Shown: piece by piece, positions 8,437 through 16,380 of the stretch
Layout: each line of letters opens with the position of its first letter
Position numbering within the stretch: position 1 is the first letter of the stretch
From: Saprospiraceae bacterium
GTDB lineage: Bacteria > Bacteroidota > Bacteroidia > Chitinophagales > Saprospiraceae
DNA: 64,000 nt
Direction of reading: 5' to 3'
NCBI GenBank assembly: GCA_019187365.1
Contig: JABARE010000002.1
Location: 62,001-126,000, forward strand
Program-made: the position numbers and the translations under genes
Notes under the pieces: generated by a model
The model's input: only the letters and a program-made list of their open reading frames with translations
The model's database searches: none
Told to the model about the DNA's origin: nothing

Positions 8437-9483
8437 TCACGCGTAGCTGAATGGATGGTCTGCAATCTGTCGAACGGCACACTCCAGCAGGGTCACGGCG
8501 GCATCGACATCATCCTCGTGAACCATTTCGATGACCTGGTGCAGGTGTCTGGTTGGAATGGAAATAGCGCCTGCAAGGGTACCGGTACCTGCTCGCTGAA
8601 CGGCTCCGGTGTCGGTACCCCCACCGGACATGAGTTCTGCCTGCCAGGGAATGCCGTTGCCGTCGGCAAGTTGTTTGAGAAAGCGCACCATGCGCACATC
8701 GGGCACGACGCTGCTGTCGAAAAGTTTAATGGCTACTCCCTTGCCGAGGCGGGTGACGACTTCGTGAGCCTGTGAACCCGGCACATCGTAGGCAATGGTC
8801 GTATCGATGTTGATGGCAAGGTCGGGAGCCACGCGGGTAGCAGCGACCTGGGCCCCTCTCAGGCCGAGCTCTTCCTGGACGGTAAACACACCGTAGAGGT
8901 CTACGCCGGGCGACCGGCCATCCAGGCGGCGGAATAACTCGACCAAGGCGTAAACGGATACGCGGTTGTCGAGCGATTTGGAGTTGAAGCAGCGGCCCAT
9001 GCGAATGAGGCTGCGCTCCCGGGTGATGGGGTCCCCCACACCGATGCGGCCGTTGAGTTCCCCTTTGCCCATGCCTGTATCGATGAAGTAGTCTTTTGCG
9101 TTTGGCGCCTTATTGCGCTCCTCCTGCCCCATGAGGTGAACCGGCTTGCTGCCCATCACCCCGTAAACGTTTTCCCGGCCGTGAATGACCACCCGCTGGG
9201 CTGTAAGGGTTTTTGGATCGAAGCCGCCAAGGGGTAAAAAGCGGACGAAGCCGTCGTCGTCAATGTGTTGGACGATAAAGGCGATTTCGTCCATGTGCGC
9301 TGTGAGAAGCAATTTTTTGGAGGAAAGGCCCTTTCGGAAAACCGTGAGGTTACCCATGGCGTCGGTGCTGATCGAATCGGCGCATCCTGTGAGGCATTCC
9401 TCGAGCAGGGAGCGGATGGGGTGTTCAAACCCGGGTGCTCCCGGGGTCTCACAAATCCGCTGCAATAAACTGAAATCTGCCAT
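8437..9483 (-). CDS. M42-family metallo-aminopeptidase
   Basis: A 348-residue cytosolic peptidase of the M42 (glutamyl/deblocking aminopeptidase, FrvX/PepA-like) family, which forms large tetrahedral assemblies and trims peptides. Metal and catalytic residues are seen in order: [11 protein letters not shown] (His, Asp), the bridging Asp in [18 protein letters not shown] (Glu pair), NIDTTIAYD (Asp) and the final His in IPTRHLHQ. It is the first gene of a probable minus-strand run (peptidase, pterin dehydratase, aminotransferase, nadB), with a -7 box 17 bp upstream of the start. Confidence 0.88.
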   Translation of the reverse strand: MADFSLLQRICETPGAPGFEHPIRSLLEECLTGCADSISTDAMGNLTVFRKGLSSKKLLLTAHMDEIAFIVQHIDDDGFVRFLPLGGFDPKTLTAQRVVIHGRENVYGVMGSKPVHLMGQEERNKAPNAKDYFIDTGMGKGELNGRIGVGDPITRERSLIRMGRCFNSKSLDNRVSVYALVELFRRLDGRSPGVDLYGVFTVQEELGLRGAQVAATRVAPDLAINIDTTIAYDVPGSQAHEVVTRLGKGVAIKLFDSSVVPDVRMVRFLKQLADGNGIPWQAELMSGGGTDTGAVQRAGTGTLAGAISIPTRHLHQVIEMVHEDDVDAAVTLLECAVRQIADHPFSYA

Positions 9484-9499
9484 TTATCGATCAACCGGC

Positions 9500-9507
9500 C
9501 AAAAATA
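9500..9507 (-). promoter_or_regulatory. -7 box for the M42 peptidase
   Basis: TATTTTTG on the minus strand, an exact TAnnTTTG match, 17 bp before the ATG at 9483. It would give a leader of about 10 nt. No convincing -33 box seen. Confidence 0.5.
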
Positions 9508-9532
9508 GGGCATCTGGTTTAATTGCTTAAAT

Positions 9533-11032
9533 ATGGCTTTTGCTACTATGTATGTAATTGATTTTAATGAGATTTGCAGCGTGAGCGGCATTCGCAGTCT
9601 GGCCGTCGAAACCCTGGTTTACGGGATGAGCTACGCTCTTGGGCGGCTGATCCACTTCCTGCTCGTGACGGTTTACCTCACCCGGGTTTTTGCGGGCGAC
9701 CGGGCCTTTTTCAGCATTTACAGCGAGGTGTACTTTCTCATCGCACTGGTCCTGGGCCTGCTGGGGCTCCGGATGGAGACTGGATATTTCCGTTATGCTT
9801 CAGACGGGAAGCACGGTCCAGGAACCATCTACCCTTTGGCCAGCCAGCTCGTGTGGATCGCCTGTGGGATTTTCCTGTTGGTAGTGCACCTGCTGCTCAA
9901 ACCCATAGGCGGGTGGCTGCAATACCCGGAATTGCTCGGCGTAATTTCGATGGCAGCCTGGATCGCCGTGCTCGATGTTGCCAGCGCGCTTCCCTTTGCG
10001 CGGCTGCGCTACGAAAAAAAACCGCTTCGGTATGCATGGATCAAAATGGGCGGGATCCTGCTGAATGTGGCTCTCGTGTTGCTGCTGCTGTACCAGCACC
10101 AGGGAAATGCTGCAGAAAAACTTGCTATGGTGGTCGGCGCCAACCTCGTTTCAAGCGCCGTTGTGCTGTTTTTACTGGTCCCCGAACTGCGTTCCGCCAT
10201 GAAGCCTGCAAACTGGAGTCTGTCTCCTCAATTGATGCAATACGTCGTGCCACTCATCGTCGTCAGCCTGGCTTATGTTTTTATGCAGTACGGCTCGACA
10301 AGCCTCCTCAAATATTTCCTGCCGGGCGATGTCCGCGATAACCTCGACACCAGCAGCAGCTACAACGCTGCCGTTCGGCTGGCCGTCGTGATGAACCTCT
10401 TTGCTACAGCATTTGGTTACGCCGTCGAACCCTATTTTTTCCGCTCGGCAAAGTCAGGAGATGCCCGCGAGAGTTACGCACGCATCGCATATTACTTCGC
10501 GGTCTGCGGCGCTTTCATCTATCTGGGCACCACCCTTTTTGTTGAGGCGTTTGCCCTGCTGCTGGACAAACACTACCGGGACGAGTTGTTTCTGGTGCAG
10601 ATCCTTCTGCTGGCCAATTTGTTTATGGGATTGTTTTCAACGATCTCCAGCTGGTACAAGCTGACCGATAACAACCGGTTGCTGGCGGGTGTGAGTCTTT
10701 CGGGTATGGTTTTAATGGTAGTGCTCAACATCGCGCTCATTCCAAAATTCGGCAACGCCTCTGCTGCCTATGCAAACCTGGCTGCCTACGCGTTTGTTTG
10801 CGGGGTGGCCTATGTGCAGGGTCGCAGCCGATACCCGGTTCCATACAGGACTCTGGCCCTGCTGGCCTGGATCGGTGGCAGCGTCCTTGCGGCCAATGCC
10901 CTGCCTGCAGTCTACCGCGCCCTGGAGCTTCCCGAGCTTGCCGGTTATGCCCTTTCGCTGCTTGCCCTGGGGGTTTACGCCCTGCTCTTCTGGCAACTCG
11001 AATGGCGCAACAGAAGAACTAACAAACGTTAG
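9533..11032 (+). CDS. Oligosaccharide flippase-like membrane protein (MOP superfamily)
   Basis: A 499-residue polytopic membrane protein with about 12-14 hydrophobic segments and short charged loops, the layout of Wzx/RfbX-type polysaccharide flippases. Residues 20-65 (LAVETLVYGMSYALGRLIHF, then TRVFAGDRAFFSIYSEVYFL) match the usual N-terminal part, in which the first helix pair lines the lipid-linked glycan path. It would move an undecaprenyl-linked glycan across the inner membrane. No glycosyltransferases adjoin it. The ATG at 9533 is the first of several; a start near residue 17 is possible. Its stop lies within a hairpin. Confidence 0.75.
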   Translation: MAFATMYVIDFNEICSVSGIRSLAVETLVYGMSYALGRLIHFLLVTVYLTRVFAGDRAFFSIYSEVYFLIALVLGLLGLRMETGYFRYASDGKHGPGTIYPLASQLVWIACGIFLLVVHLLLKPIGGWLQYPELLGVISMAAWIAVLDVASALPFARLRYEKKPLRYAWIKMGGILLNVALVLLLLYQHQGNAAEKLAMVVGANLVSSAVVLFLLVPELRSAMKPANWSLSPQLMQYVVPLIVVSLAYVFMQYGSTSLLKYFLPGDVRDNLDTSSSYNAAVRLAVVMNLFATAFGYAVEPYFFRSAKSGDARESYARIAYYFAVCGAFIYLGTTLFVEAFALLLDKHYRDELFLVQILLLANLFMGLFSTISSWYKLTDNNRLLAGVSLSGMVLMVVLNIALIPKFGNASAAYANLAAYAFVCGVAYVQGRSRYPVPYRTLALLAWIGGSVLAANALPAVYRALELPELAGYALSLLALGVYALLFWQLEWRNRRTNKR

Positions 11033-11035
11033 TTC
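11016..11035. terminator. Hairpin spanning the flippase stop codon
   Basis: GAACTAAC-AAAC-GTTAGTTC, a perfect 8-bp stem that includes the TAG stop at 11030-11032. It is followed by GCTTT only, so intrinsic termination would be weak. Same word family as the hairpins at 5213, 11320 and 59635. Confidence 0.45.
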
Positions 11036-11084
11036 GCTTTCAGGAATTTTCCGGCGTGGACATTGATTTGTGTGAAATTTATTC

Positions 11085-11270
11085 AGGGCACTTATACCCC
11101 CCCCCTATTGCGCCAGCCAGCCCGCACAGGCTCAGCCACTCAATGAATTTGGCCTCACAATCCTTCGTCGAAGCACTGTCCGCGCTGTTCCACAGAACTT
11201 CATTTGCAGCGCCCAGTTTTCTTTGGTTAAATCCATTCTGGCATCAAAATTGGGTTATTCGAGGTGCCCT
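11085..11270. mobile_element. Miniature inverted-repeat element, copy 1
   Basis: A 186-bp non-coding element between convergent genes. The left end is AGGGCACTTATACCC (decayed). The right end TGGGTTATTCGAGGTGCCCT is the inverted partner of the left end of copy 3 at 19430. The interior shares blocks with copy 3: GCGCCAGCCAGCCCGCACAG, the ATGAATTT..CTTCACAATCCTTCG-like block, and ATTCTGGCATCAAAA before the right terminus. It has no coding capacity, so it would be mobilised in trans if at all. No clear target-site duplication is visible. Confidence 0.7.
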
Positions 11271-11319
11271 TGAATTTTATAGATTTTCTAACATGCACTT
11301 ACGAACGTTTACTAAAAAT

Positions 11320-11335
11320 ACTAACATACGTTAGT
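11320..11335. terminator. Hairpin between convergent flippase and fabG genes
   Basis: ACTAAC-ATAC-GTTAGT, a perfect 6-bp stem just after the fabG stop on the minus strand. It belongs to the same recurring GTTAGT hairpin family. No T run, so function is inferred from position only. Confidence 0.4.
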
Positions 11336-11347
11336 CTATCGAACATT

Positions 11348-12094
11348 TCAGATGTTCAGTCCACCGCACACGCTGAGTACCTGCCCGGTGATGTAACTCG
11401 AGGCGTCGCTGGCCAGGAACAGCACCGCTTCGGACACTTCCGACGGGCGGGCAAGGCGTCCAAGCGGAATGGCGCGAAGGAAGGCTTCCCGGGTTTTCTC
11501 GTCGAGTACGTGGGTCATTTCGGTTTCTATGAAGCCCGGCGCAACGGCGTTGCAACGGATGTTGCGCGAGGCCAGTTCTTTGGCCATGCTCTTGGTGAAA
11601 CCGATCATGCCCGCCTTGGAGGCTGCGTAATTTGACTGTCCGGCGTTTCCAAACACGCCGACGACGGAGGAGATGTTGATGATCGAACCGTTGCGAGTGC
11701 GCATCATGTGCCGGGCTGCAAATTTGGTGAGGTTGAAACAGGACTTGAGGTTGGTATCAATGACCTGGTCCCATTGTTCTTCGGTCATCCGGAGAATGAG
11801 GTTGTCTTTGGTAATGCCGGCGTTGTTGACCAGAATGTCTAACCCGCCAAAATCGGCAACCACCTGCTGGACGAGTTGCTCGGCCTCGGCATGGACTGCG
11901 GCATTGGAAGCATAGGCGCGGCATTGCACGCCGTGGCTGGAACAGCGGGCGGCAACTTCAGCGGCCTTATCCGGCGAACTGACGTACGTCAGGGCCACGT
12001 GGGCCCCGTTGCTGGCCAGGCATTCGGCTATGGAAGCCCCAATCCCACGGCTTCCTCCCGTGACGATGGCCACTCTTCCCTGAAGTTTTTCCAT
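11348..12094 (-). CDS. fabG: 3-oxoacyl-[acyl-carrier-protein] reductase
   Basis: A 248-residue short-chain dehydrogenase that reduces 3-oxoacyl-ACP with NADPH in fatty-acid elongation. Start set at ATG 12094 (MEKLQGRVAIVTGGSRGIG), because the glycine-rich cofactor motif normally lies 10-15 residues from the start and a -7 promoter box sits 18 bp upstream. Other motifs: LVNNAGIT, the catalytic Ser in IINISSVVG, YAASKAG (Tyr, Lys), and APGFIETEMT, which is strongly FabG-like. The longer frame would overlap anmK and is unlikely. Confidence 0.9.
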   Translation of the reverse strand: MEKLQGRVAIVTGGSRGIGASIAECLASNGAHVALTYVSSPDKAAEVAARCSSHGVQCRAYASNAAVHAEAEQLVQQVVADFGGLDILVNNAGITKDNLILRMTEEQWDQVIDTNLKSCFNLTKFAARHMMRTRNGSIINISSVVGVFGNAGQSNYAASKAGMIGFTKSMAKELASRNIRCNAVAPGFIETEMTHVLDEKTREAFLRAIPLGRLARPSEVSEAVLFLASDASSYITGQVLSVCGGLNI

Positions 12095-12111
12095 AAGCGC
12101 TGGTGTTTTCG

Positions 12112-12119
12112 CAAAGATA
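12112..12119 (-). promoter_or_regulatory. -7 box for fabG
   Basis: TATCTTTG on the minus strand, an exact TAnnTTTG match, 18 bp before the chosen fabG start. It supports that start over the upstream in-frame ATG at 12160. Confidence 0.5.
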
Positions 12120-12146
12120 GCCGAAAAGTCTCCAGCACCGGGCTGC

Positions 12147-13223
12147 TCAGAGATAGACATCTCCGCTCGAATGGTCGGAAGAGGCGCCCGTTACCGTTGC
12201 AAGTACGTTGTTTCTCCCATGCCAGCGAAGGTAGGCCAGCAATGCAAAGACCAGAGCTTCTTTGTAATCGACCAGTTCGCGGTCGGGAATTACGTACTCC
12301 AATCGCTCGCGTCCGAGGAAGTGCAGACGCTCCATCAGGAAAAGGTTGTGCGCTCCGCCGCCGGTGCATAGGACCCTGGGGGGAGATGATCCATCTGGCA
12401 AGACCTTGCTCAGGAATGCATCAATCTGCCGGGCAATGTGCTCAACGGCTGTTCGAAGCAGGTCTCGGGTGGCGAGTCTCGAATCCCGGACTTCTGCAGA
12501 AAAGTGTTCGAGGAACCATTCGCGGCCAAGACTTTTGGGTGGACTCTGGCTATAAAAGGATAATTCGTTCCATAACTGCAGGAGCCCGGCCTCTACATTT
12601 CCGCTTCGCGCCAGGCTACCCTCCGGGTCATATTCCCAGCCTTCGCGGGCACTCAACGCGTTGAGCAGCATGTTGCAGGGAGCGAGGTCGCAGGCATAGC
12701 GATGGCCGTCTTGTTGCCAGGATGCGTTGGAAAACCCGCCGAGGTTGAGGCAGCCGTCGAATTCGCCAAACAGCAGGGCATCGCCGGCAGGAACCAGGGG
12801 AGCGCCCTGTCCCCCCATCCTCACATCCTGCTGGCGAAAATTGCAAACAACCGGGACGCCTGACTGCTCACGGATCCTTGCCCCGGTACCGACCTGCAGG
12901 GTAATGCCCTCGGCGGGTCTGTGAAAGACGGTGTGGCCGTGAGACCCGATCAGGTCTGCTTCCGTTCCCGAATCGCGCAGGAAGTTCGCTACGCTGTGGC
13001 CCAGCCATGCGCCATATTCATCGTCGAGTCTTACCAGGGTAGGAGCATCGCTAAACAGGGCATCCGACAAGCGTTTGTTCCAGGAGTCTTCGTAGGGCAC
13101 GTGGCGGGTTGACAGGATGCGGTATGCAATGGGATCCAGGCCGCTAAATGAAGCCAGTGCGATGTCCAGACCGTCGAGCGAAGTCCCCGACATCATACCC
13201 ACCACGTTCATTGCATGCTCCAC
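12147..13223 (-). CDS. anmK: Anhydro-N-acetylmuramic acid kinase
   Basis: A 358-residue ASKHA-fold kinase that opens and phosphorylates 1,6-anhydro-MurNAc to MurNAc-6-phosphate during cell-wall recycling. Signature ATP and substrate motifs are present: GMMSGTSLDGLDIALA near residue 9, GSHGHTVFHRP near 92, NLGGFSNASW near 157, CTGGGAHN near 290, and the terminal GASSDHSSG, a variant of the family's typical end. Start may be the first Met or the one four codons later. It lies upstream of fabG on the same strand, but the fabG promoter box suggests separate transcription. Confidence 0.92.
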   Translation of the reverse strand: MEHAMNVVGMMSGTSLDGLDIALASFSGLDPIAYRILSTRHVPYEDSWNKRLSDALFSDAPTLVRLDDEYGAWLGHSVANFLRDSGTEADLIGSHGHTVFHRPAEGITLQVGTGARIREQSGVPVVCNFRQQDVRMGGQGAPLVPAGDALLFGEFDGCLNLGGFSNASWQQDGHRYACDLAPCNMLLNALSAREGWEYDPEGSLARSGNVEAGLLQLWNELSFYSQSPPKSLGREWFLEHFSAEVRDSRLATRDLLRTAVEHIARQIDAFLSKVLPDGSSPPRVLCTGGGAHNLFLMERLHFLGRERLEYVIPDRELVDYKEALVFALLAYLRWHGRNNVLATVTGASSDHSSGDVYL

Positions 13224-13310
13224 AAAGCTGTCAATTTGTTGGATTCCCCGATTCTGGCATTGTGCTTGGGTACGGCAGTCATTTGCAGGGGTTGGAGCGG
13301 ATGGGCGGCC

Positions 13311-14132
13311 TCAATAAATGGCCATGTCGAACAATTTGCGGTAAGCGAGGCTGAGCGGATGCTGGCTGCCGAGAAAATGGAATAGGGCGATGCCCACCCT
13401 GCGAGGGAGTTCGTTGGCAAAGGACGGTTCGCGGTTCACGGCATCGATGATGAGCTCCAGCGCCTGATCCACATTGCGATTCAGGATGTGCTCCCAGGCT
13501 TCTTGCAGGAGTTCGTGCGCAGGACCCTTGCCGGGCGGGAGCTGGTGCCATGCGCCGATGGCCTCAAGGTCTTTTTGCAGTTCGGACTTTTCGAGCGCTT
13601 CGGGGTCCTGAGGAATTCTATGTAGTGCGCTTCCGGGGTCGAAGAAAACTTCATGTTGCACCAGGGTTTGCAGGGCTTTGTCGTGCCCGGGGTTGCCGCT
13701 TAAAAACAATTTGAGTTTTTGCACCAGCTGTGCATCCGGTAAGCTCGGATGGTCCTCCACCAGCAAGTCGTAATCGTCCACCTGGGCCTCCACCGTTTCG
13801 GGGAGGTTCAACTTGATAAACCGGTCGTCCAACCAGTTGCGGATGTTGTCTCGCGATTGTGCACCGGTGAATTCATCGACGATCTTTCCTTCGAACACCA
13901 GTTTGCAGTGCGGGATGCTCTGGATCCTAAAGTAGGCGGCGATTTCCTGTTCCTGTTCGGTGTTGATCTTCACCAGTGCCCACTTTCCTGCATCCTCCTG
14001 CTCCAGTTTTTCGAGTATGGGACCGAGGACTTTGCACGGACCGCACCAGGGCGCCCAAAAGTCGATGAGTACCGGTTTTTCAAAACTGAGGTCGACGACA
14101 TCCCGTTTAAAGTCAAATGCAGCGTTTTCCAT
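13311..14132 (-). CDS. Thioredoxin with C-terminal helical extension (YbbN/CnoX-like)
   Basis: A 273-residue cytosolic protein. Residues 1-110 are a thioredoxin fold with the redox motif WCGPC (residues 30-34) and the cis-proline in SIPHCKL near residue 75. Residues 120-273 are a charged helical extension resembling the tetratricopeptide-like C-terminus of CnoX/YbbN, a chaperone-like holdase that hands clients to GroEL and DnaK. In E. coli YbbN the CxxC is incomplete; here both cysteines are present, so disulfide reductase activity is plausible. Its upstream region is occupied by a miniature element within 20 bp of the start, so its promoter may lie inside that element. Confidence 0.8.
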   Translation of the reverse strand: MENAAFDFKRDVVDLSFEKPVLIDFWAPWCGPCKVLGPILEKLEQEDAGKWALVKINTEQEQEIAAYFRIQSIPHCKLVFEGKIVDEFTGAQSRDNIRNWLDDRFIKLNLPETVEAQVDDYDLLVEDHPSLPDAQLVQKLKLFLSGNPGHDKALQTLVQHEVFFDPGSALHRIPQDPEALEKSELQKDLEAIGAWHQLPPGKGPAHELLQEAWEHILNRNVDQALELIIDAVNREPSFANELPRRVGIALFHFLGSQHPLSLAYRKLFDMAIY

Positions 14133-14149
14133 GGTCGTTTTTTCTTTTA

Positions 14150-14360
14150 AGGCACCTCAATGAACCACCTATTGTGCGAGTCTGCCTGCTCTGACCCGCG
14201 CACTTAACGAATTTAGCATCACAATACTGCAGTGCATCTCAGTCAGTTAGAATTCCTCAGGTTCCTTCATTGCACCTAAATTCATTCAGGAATCAGCAAG
14301 GAGTTGAGAGAGGTAGCCCAATTCATTCCGGCAACAAAATCGCATGATTCGAGGTGCCCT
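14150..14360. mobile_element. Miniature inverted-repeat element, copy 2 (diverged)
   Basis: A 211-bp element with terminal inverted repeats AGGCACCTCAATGAACCA at the left and TGATTCGAGGTGCCCT at the right. Internal blocks match copies 1 and 3 loosely: AACGAATTTAGCATCACAATACT, CTCAGTCAGTTA, and ATTCCGGCAACAAAAT before the right terminus. It begins 18 bp upstream of the thioredoxin start and would supply or disrupt that promoter. No coding capacity. Confidence 0.65.
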
Positions 14361-14587
14361 TTAGGTTGAATCATTTCGCTTATAAATGCAAAATAAACAC
14401 AGGCTGGGAAATTATGTTTCACGTTTCGGCGTCGATTGCCTACACCAGTGAGGGCGCAAGGAGGCTGTGGGAAATGTCAGGAGGATGGGGAAGATACCCT
14501 ACTACGTGCCTGGACGTCATTGAATGGGGGGCTTTGGCGGTGGTTCCGGCTAAAGTGCCATCCGCCAGGATGTTGACTGCATTTGAC

Positions 14588-14595
14588 TAATTTTG
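14588..14595 (+). promoter_or_regulatory. -7 box for lipoprotein gene
   Basis: TAATTTTG, an exact TAnnTTTG match, 17 bp before the ATG at 14612. Confidence 0.45.
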
Positions 14596-14611
14596 CGAAA
14601 AAGAACGGTCC

Positions 14612-14980
14612 ATGAGGATTGAAGCCCTGTTTGTTTTAATGGTTTTGCTTGCCGCGTGCAGGCCGAACCAACCGCGTGCATCCATTGTACCCAAGCTACC
14701 GGTGACCCATGAAAACCTTGAGGGTTATTGGTCCAGCAAGGAAGGAGGTCTGGCAGAGATCCGTTTTTCCGGCGACAGCATCTATTTCATTGAAGACGGT
14801 CAGGCATTCAGTTACAGCATTTCCAGCGATTCCATCCGCTTTGATTTTGAATACGCAACCTTTTTTTACCGGGTGGAGCTGCCGGGCAGCGACCAGCTGC
14901 AGATGACCTCACCCCATATGACCACGACCTACCAAAGGGTAAGGGAGAATCAAAATACAGATACTCAGTCTGTTAGATGA
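14612..14980 (+). CDS. Small lipoprotein
   Basis: A 122-residue protein with a lipoprotein signal: hydrophobic LFVLMVLLAAC with the lipid-acceptor Cys at residue 16. The mature region is beta-rich with EGYWSSKEGGLAEIRFSGDS, resembling small lipocalin-like or DUF-type lipoproteins that bind or sense ligands, but I cannot name the family. A clear -7 box precedes it and tRNA-Cys follows 58 bp downstream. Confidence 0.65.
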   Translation: MRIEALFVLMVLLAACRPNQPRASIVPKLPVTHENLEGYWSSKEGGLAEIRFSGDSIYFIEDGQAFSYSISSDSIRFDFEYATFFYRVELPGSDQLQMTSPHMTTTYQRVRENQNTDTQSVR

Positions 14981-15038
14981 AATCCAGGACAAGGCTTCCC
15001 AATTTCGGAAAGTAGCTTTAAATTTGCCAGCCCAAAAG

Positions 15039-15109
15039 GGTCGGGTGGCCGAGTGGCTAGGCAGAGGTCTGCAAAACCTTGTACAGCGGTTCGAATCCGC
15101 TCTCGACCT
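15039..15109 (+). tRNA. tRNA-Cys (GCA anticodon)
   Basis: A 71-nt cloverleaf: acceptor GGTCGGG with CTCGACC and discriminator T, D arm GCC...GGC, anticodon stem GAGGT/ACCTT with loop CTGCAAA (anticodon GCA), and T arm AGCGG/CCGCT. CCA is not encoded. Discriminator U73 and the GCA anticodon are the cysteine identity elements. Its 3' end and terminator recur 1.1 kb downstream. Confidence 0.93.
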
Positions 15110-15207
15110 CGACTTCCTCAGATCCCCTTTTCCGCAAGGATGAGGGGATTTTTTATGACCCCTTGTTGTCTCGCCGCGGCTTTGAGGTGTTTAGATGTCG
15201 TTTTCGC
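15097..15207 (+). repeat. Direct repeat 1: tRNA-Cys 3' end, terminator and flank
   Basis: About 111 bp starting at CCGCTCTCGACCTC inside the T arm of tRNA-Cys and running through the terminator to about TTTCGC. The second copy is at 16212-16322 with scattered mismatches. The pair has the form of attL/attR flanking an insertion into a tRNA gene. Confidence 0.8.
15122..15154 (+). terminator. Intrinsic terminator after tRNA-Cys
   Basis: Stem ATCCCCT/AGGGGAT with an inner TCC-GCAA-GGA hairpin, followed by a run of six T. A classic rho-independent terminator. Confidence 0.85.
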
Positions 15208-15526
15208 GTCTTGCCGGCCCGTCTTGCTGCCCTTCTTTACGCTTTAGCATTGGCTGCGGCCGATGCCGGCAAGCTCAAGAGCCCTTTCCAGGGCAAATCC
15301 CCTTGCCGAATACTTCCTAACCATCTGAACTTTTTCACTCAGCGAACGTATGAGGTAAAACAGTTAAGTCATAAATGCCTTTAAATGGAATCGCCCCTTT
15401 CGGGGCGAACTACTGGGAATACTATCCCCAATGCTGTTTTAGTAATTCAAAGGTATATTGAAAACACTTAAAAATCAAAAATTTCGATAAATTTAATCAT
15501 ATTTGAAAAATATATTTTATTAATTC
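15208..15526. other. Non-coding stretch inside the tRNA-Cys insertion
   Basis: About 320 bp with no credible gene. The first part is G+C-rich, like host DNA. From about 15440 it becomes strongly A+T-rich and leads into the broken NYN gene. No att core or small RNA was recognised. Confidence 0.4.
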
Positions 15527-16156
15527 TTGATAATCAATTTTTTTATGGAGCGAGTAATGGCTTATATTGATGGGTTTAATCTTTACTTTGGAATTAAGGC
15601 CCAGTTTAATAATAAATATTTATGGCTAAATATTGAAGGACTTTCACAGTCATTAATAAAACCGACTCAGTCGTTAATTTCAACAAAATACTTTACTTCG
15701 AGAGTTACAAACCAGCCAGCAAAAGAAAAAAGGCAAAACACCTATTTGGATGCTTTAAAGGAGAGTACAAATTGCCAATTCTTCTATGGTAGATATCAGC
15801 CTAATGTAATAAACTGTAAAAATTGCGGATGTAATTGGCCTTCACCTAAGGAAAAAATGACAGATGTTAATATAGCTACTCAACTCATTGTAGATGCCTT
15901 CACTGATCAGTTTGATACCGCCATCATTATTTCTGGAGATTCGGATTTGGTTCCTCCAGTTCAAAGCATTAAATTGCATTTACCAAATAAGTGAATTGGA
16001 ATTTTCTTTCCTCCAAAGAGGCATTCAATTCATCTACAAAAAATCGCTCATTTCAGTGGATACTTGGGCAAAAAAGCACTTAATAATAACCAATTGCCGG
16101 ATCAAATTCATAATACCTAAGGATTTACTTTAATAAAGCCACCCGAGTGGATTTAG
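15527..16156 (+). pseudogene. NYN-domain (LabA/DUF88) nuclease, broken by two stop codons
   Basis: The intact reading would be about 209 residues, normal for the LabA/NYN family of PIN-like RNases. Seen motifs: AYIDGFNLYFG near residue 12 (first acidic residue), a CxxC pair in CKNCGC, EKMTDVNIATQLIVDA near 110, and ISGDSDLVPPV near 138. The frame then meets TGA at 15992 but continues in the same frame with FFPPKRHSIHLQKIAHFSG and NNNQLPDQI, a typical family C-terminus. It meets a second stop, TAA, at 16118, and finishes GFTLIKPPEW before TAG at 16154. The stops are of different types, so recoding is unlikely and the gene is probably dead. It is A+T-rich and sits between the two tRNA-Cys repeats. 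Confidence 0.8.
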
Positions 16157-16211
16157 GTAATTTTCATTGAATAAATTCATATTAAATAGATTTACGATAT
16201 ATAAATCAGGA

Positions 16212-16322
16212 CCGCTCTCGACCTCCACTTCCTCAGATCCCCTTTTCCGCAAGGATGAGGGGATTTTTTATGACCTCTTGTTGCCTCACTGCGCCATTGA
16301 GGTGTGTAGAAGTACTTTCGCA
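16212..16322 (+). repeat. Direct repeat 2: copy of tRNA-Cys 3' end and terminator
   Basis: Begins CCGCTCTCGACCTCCACTTC, matching the T arm and acceptor end of tRNA-Cys, and continues through the same terminator hairpin (16237-16269) into partly matching flank. It lacks the 5' part of a tRNA, so it is a remnant site rather than a gene. Distance from copy 1 is 1115 bp. Confidence 0.8.
16237..16269 (+). terminator. Duplicated intrinsic terminator
   Basis: Identical stem, loop and T run to the terminator behind tRNA-Cys. It now stands downstream of the broken NYN gene. Confidence 0.7.
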
Positions 16323-16380
16323 GTGAGTGAAGTGATGATTGTTCTGATTTGGGCTGGGAAATGTCAACTGTGCAATCCCC

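Noticed and set aside
14354..14590. 78-codon frame before the lipoprotein gene
   Set aside because: It starts inside a miniature element and has no recognisable features; the real gene starts at 14612 with its own promoter box.
15992..15994. In-frame TGA in the NYN gene as a recoded (selenocysteine or Trp) codon
   Set aside because: A second, different in-frame stop (TAA at 16118) occurs in the same gene and no SECIS-like hairpin follows the TGA.
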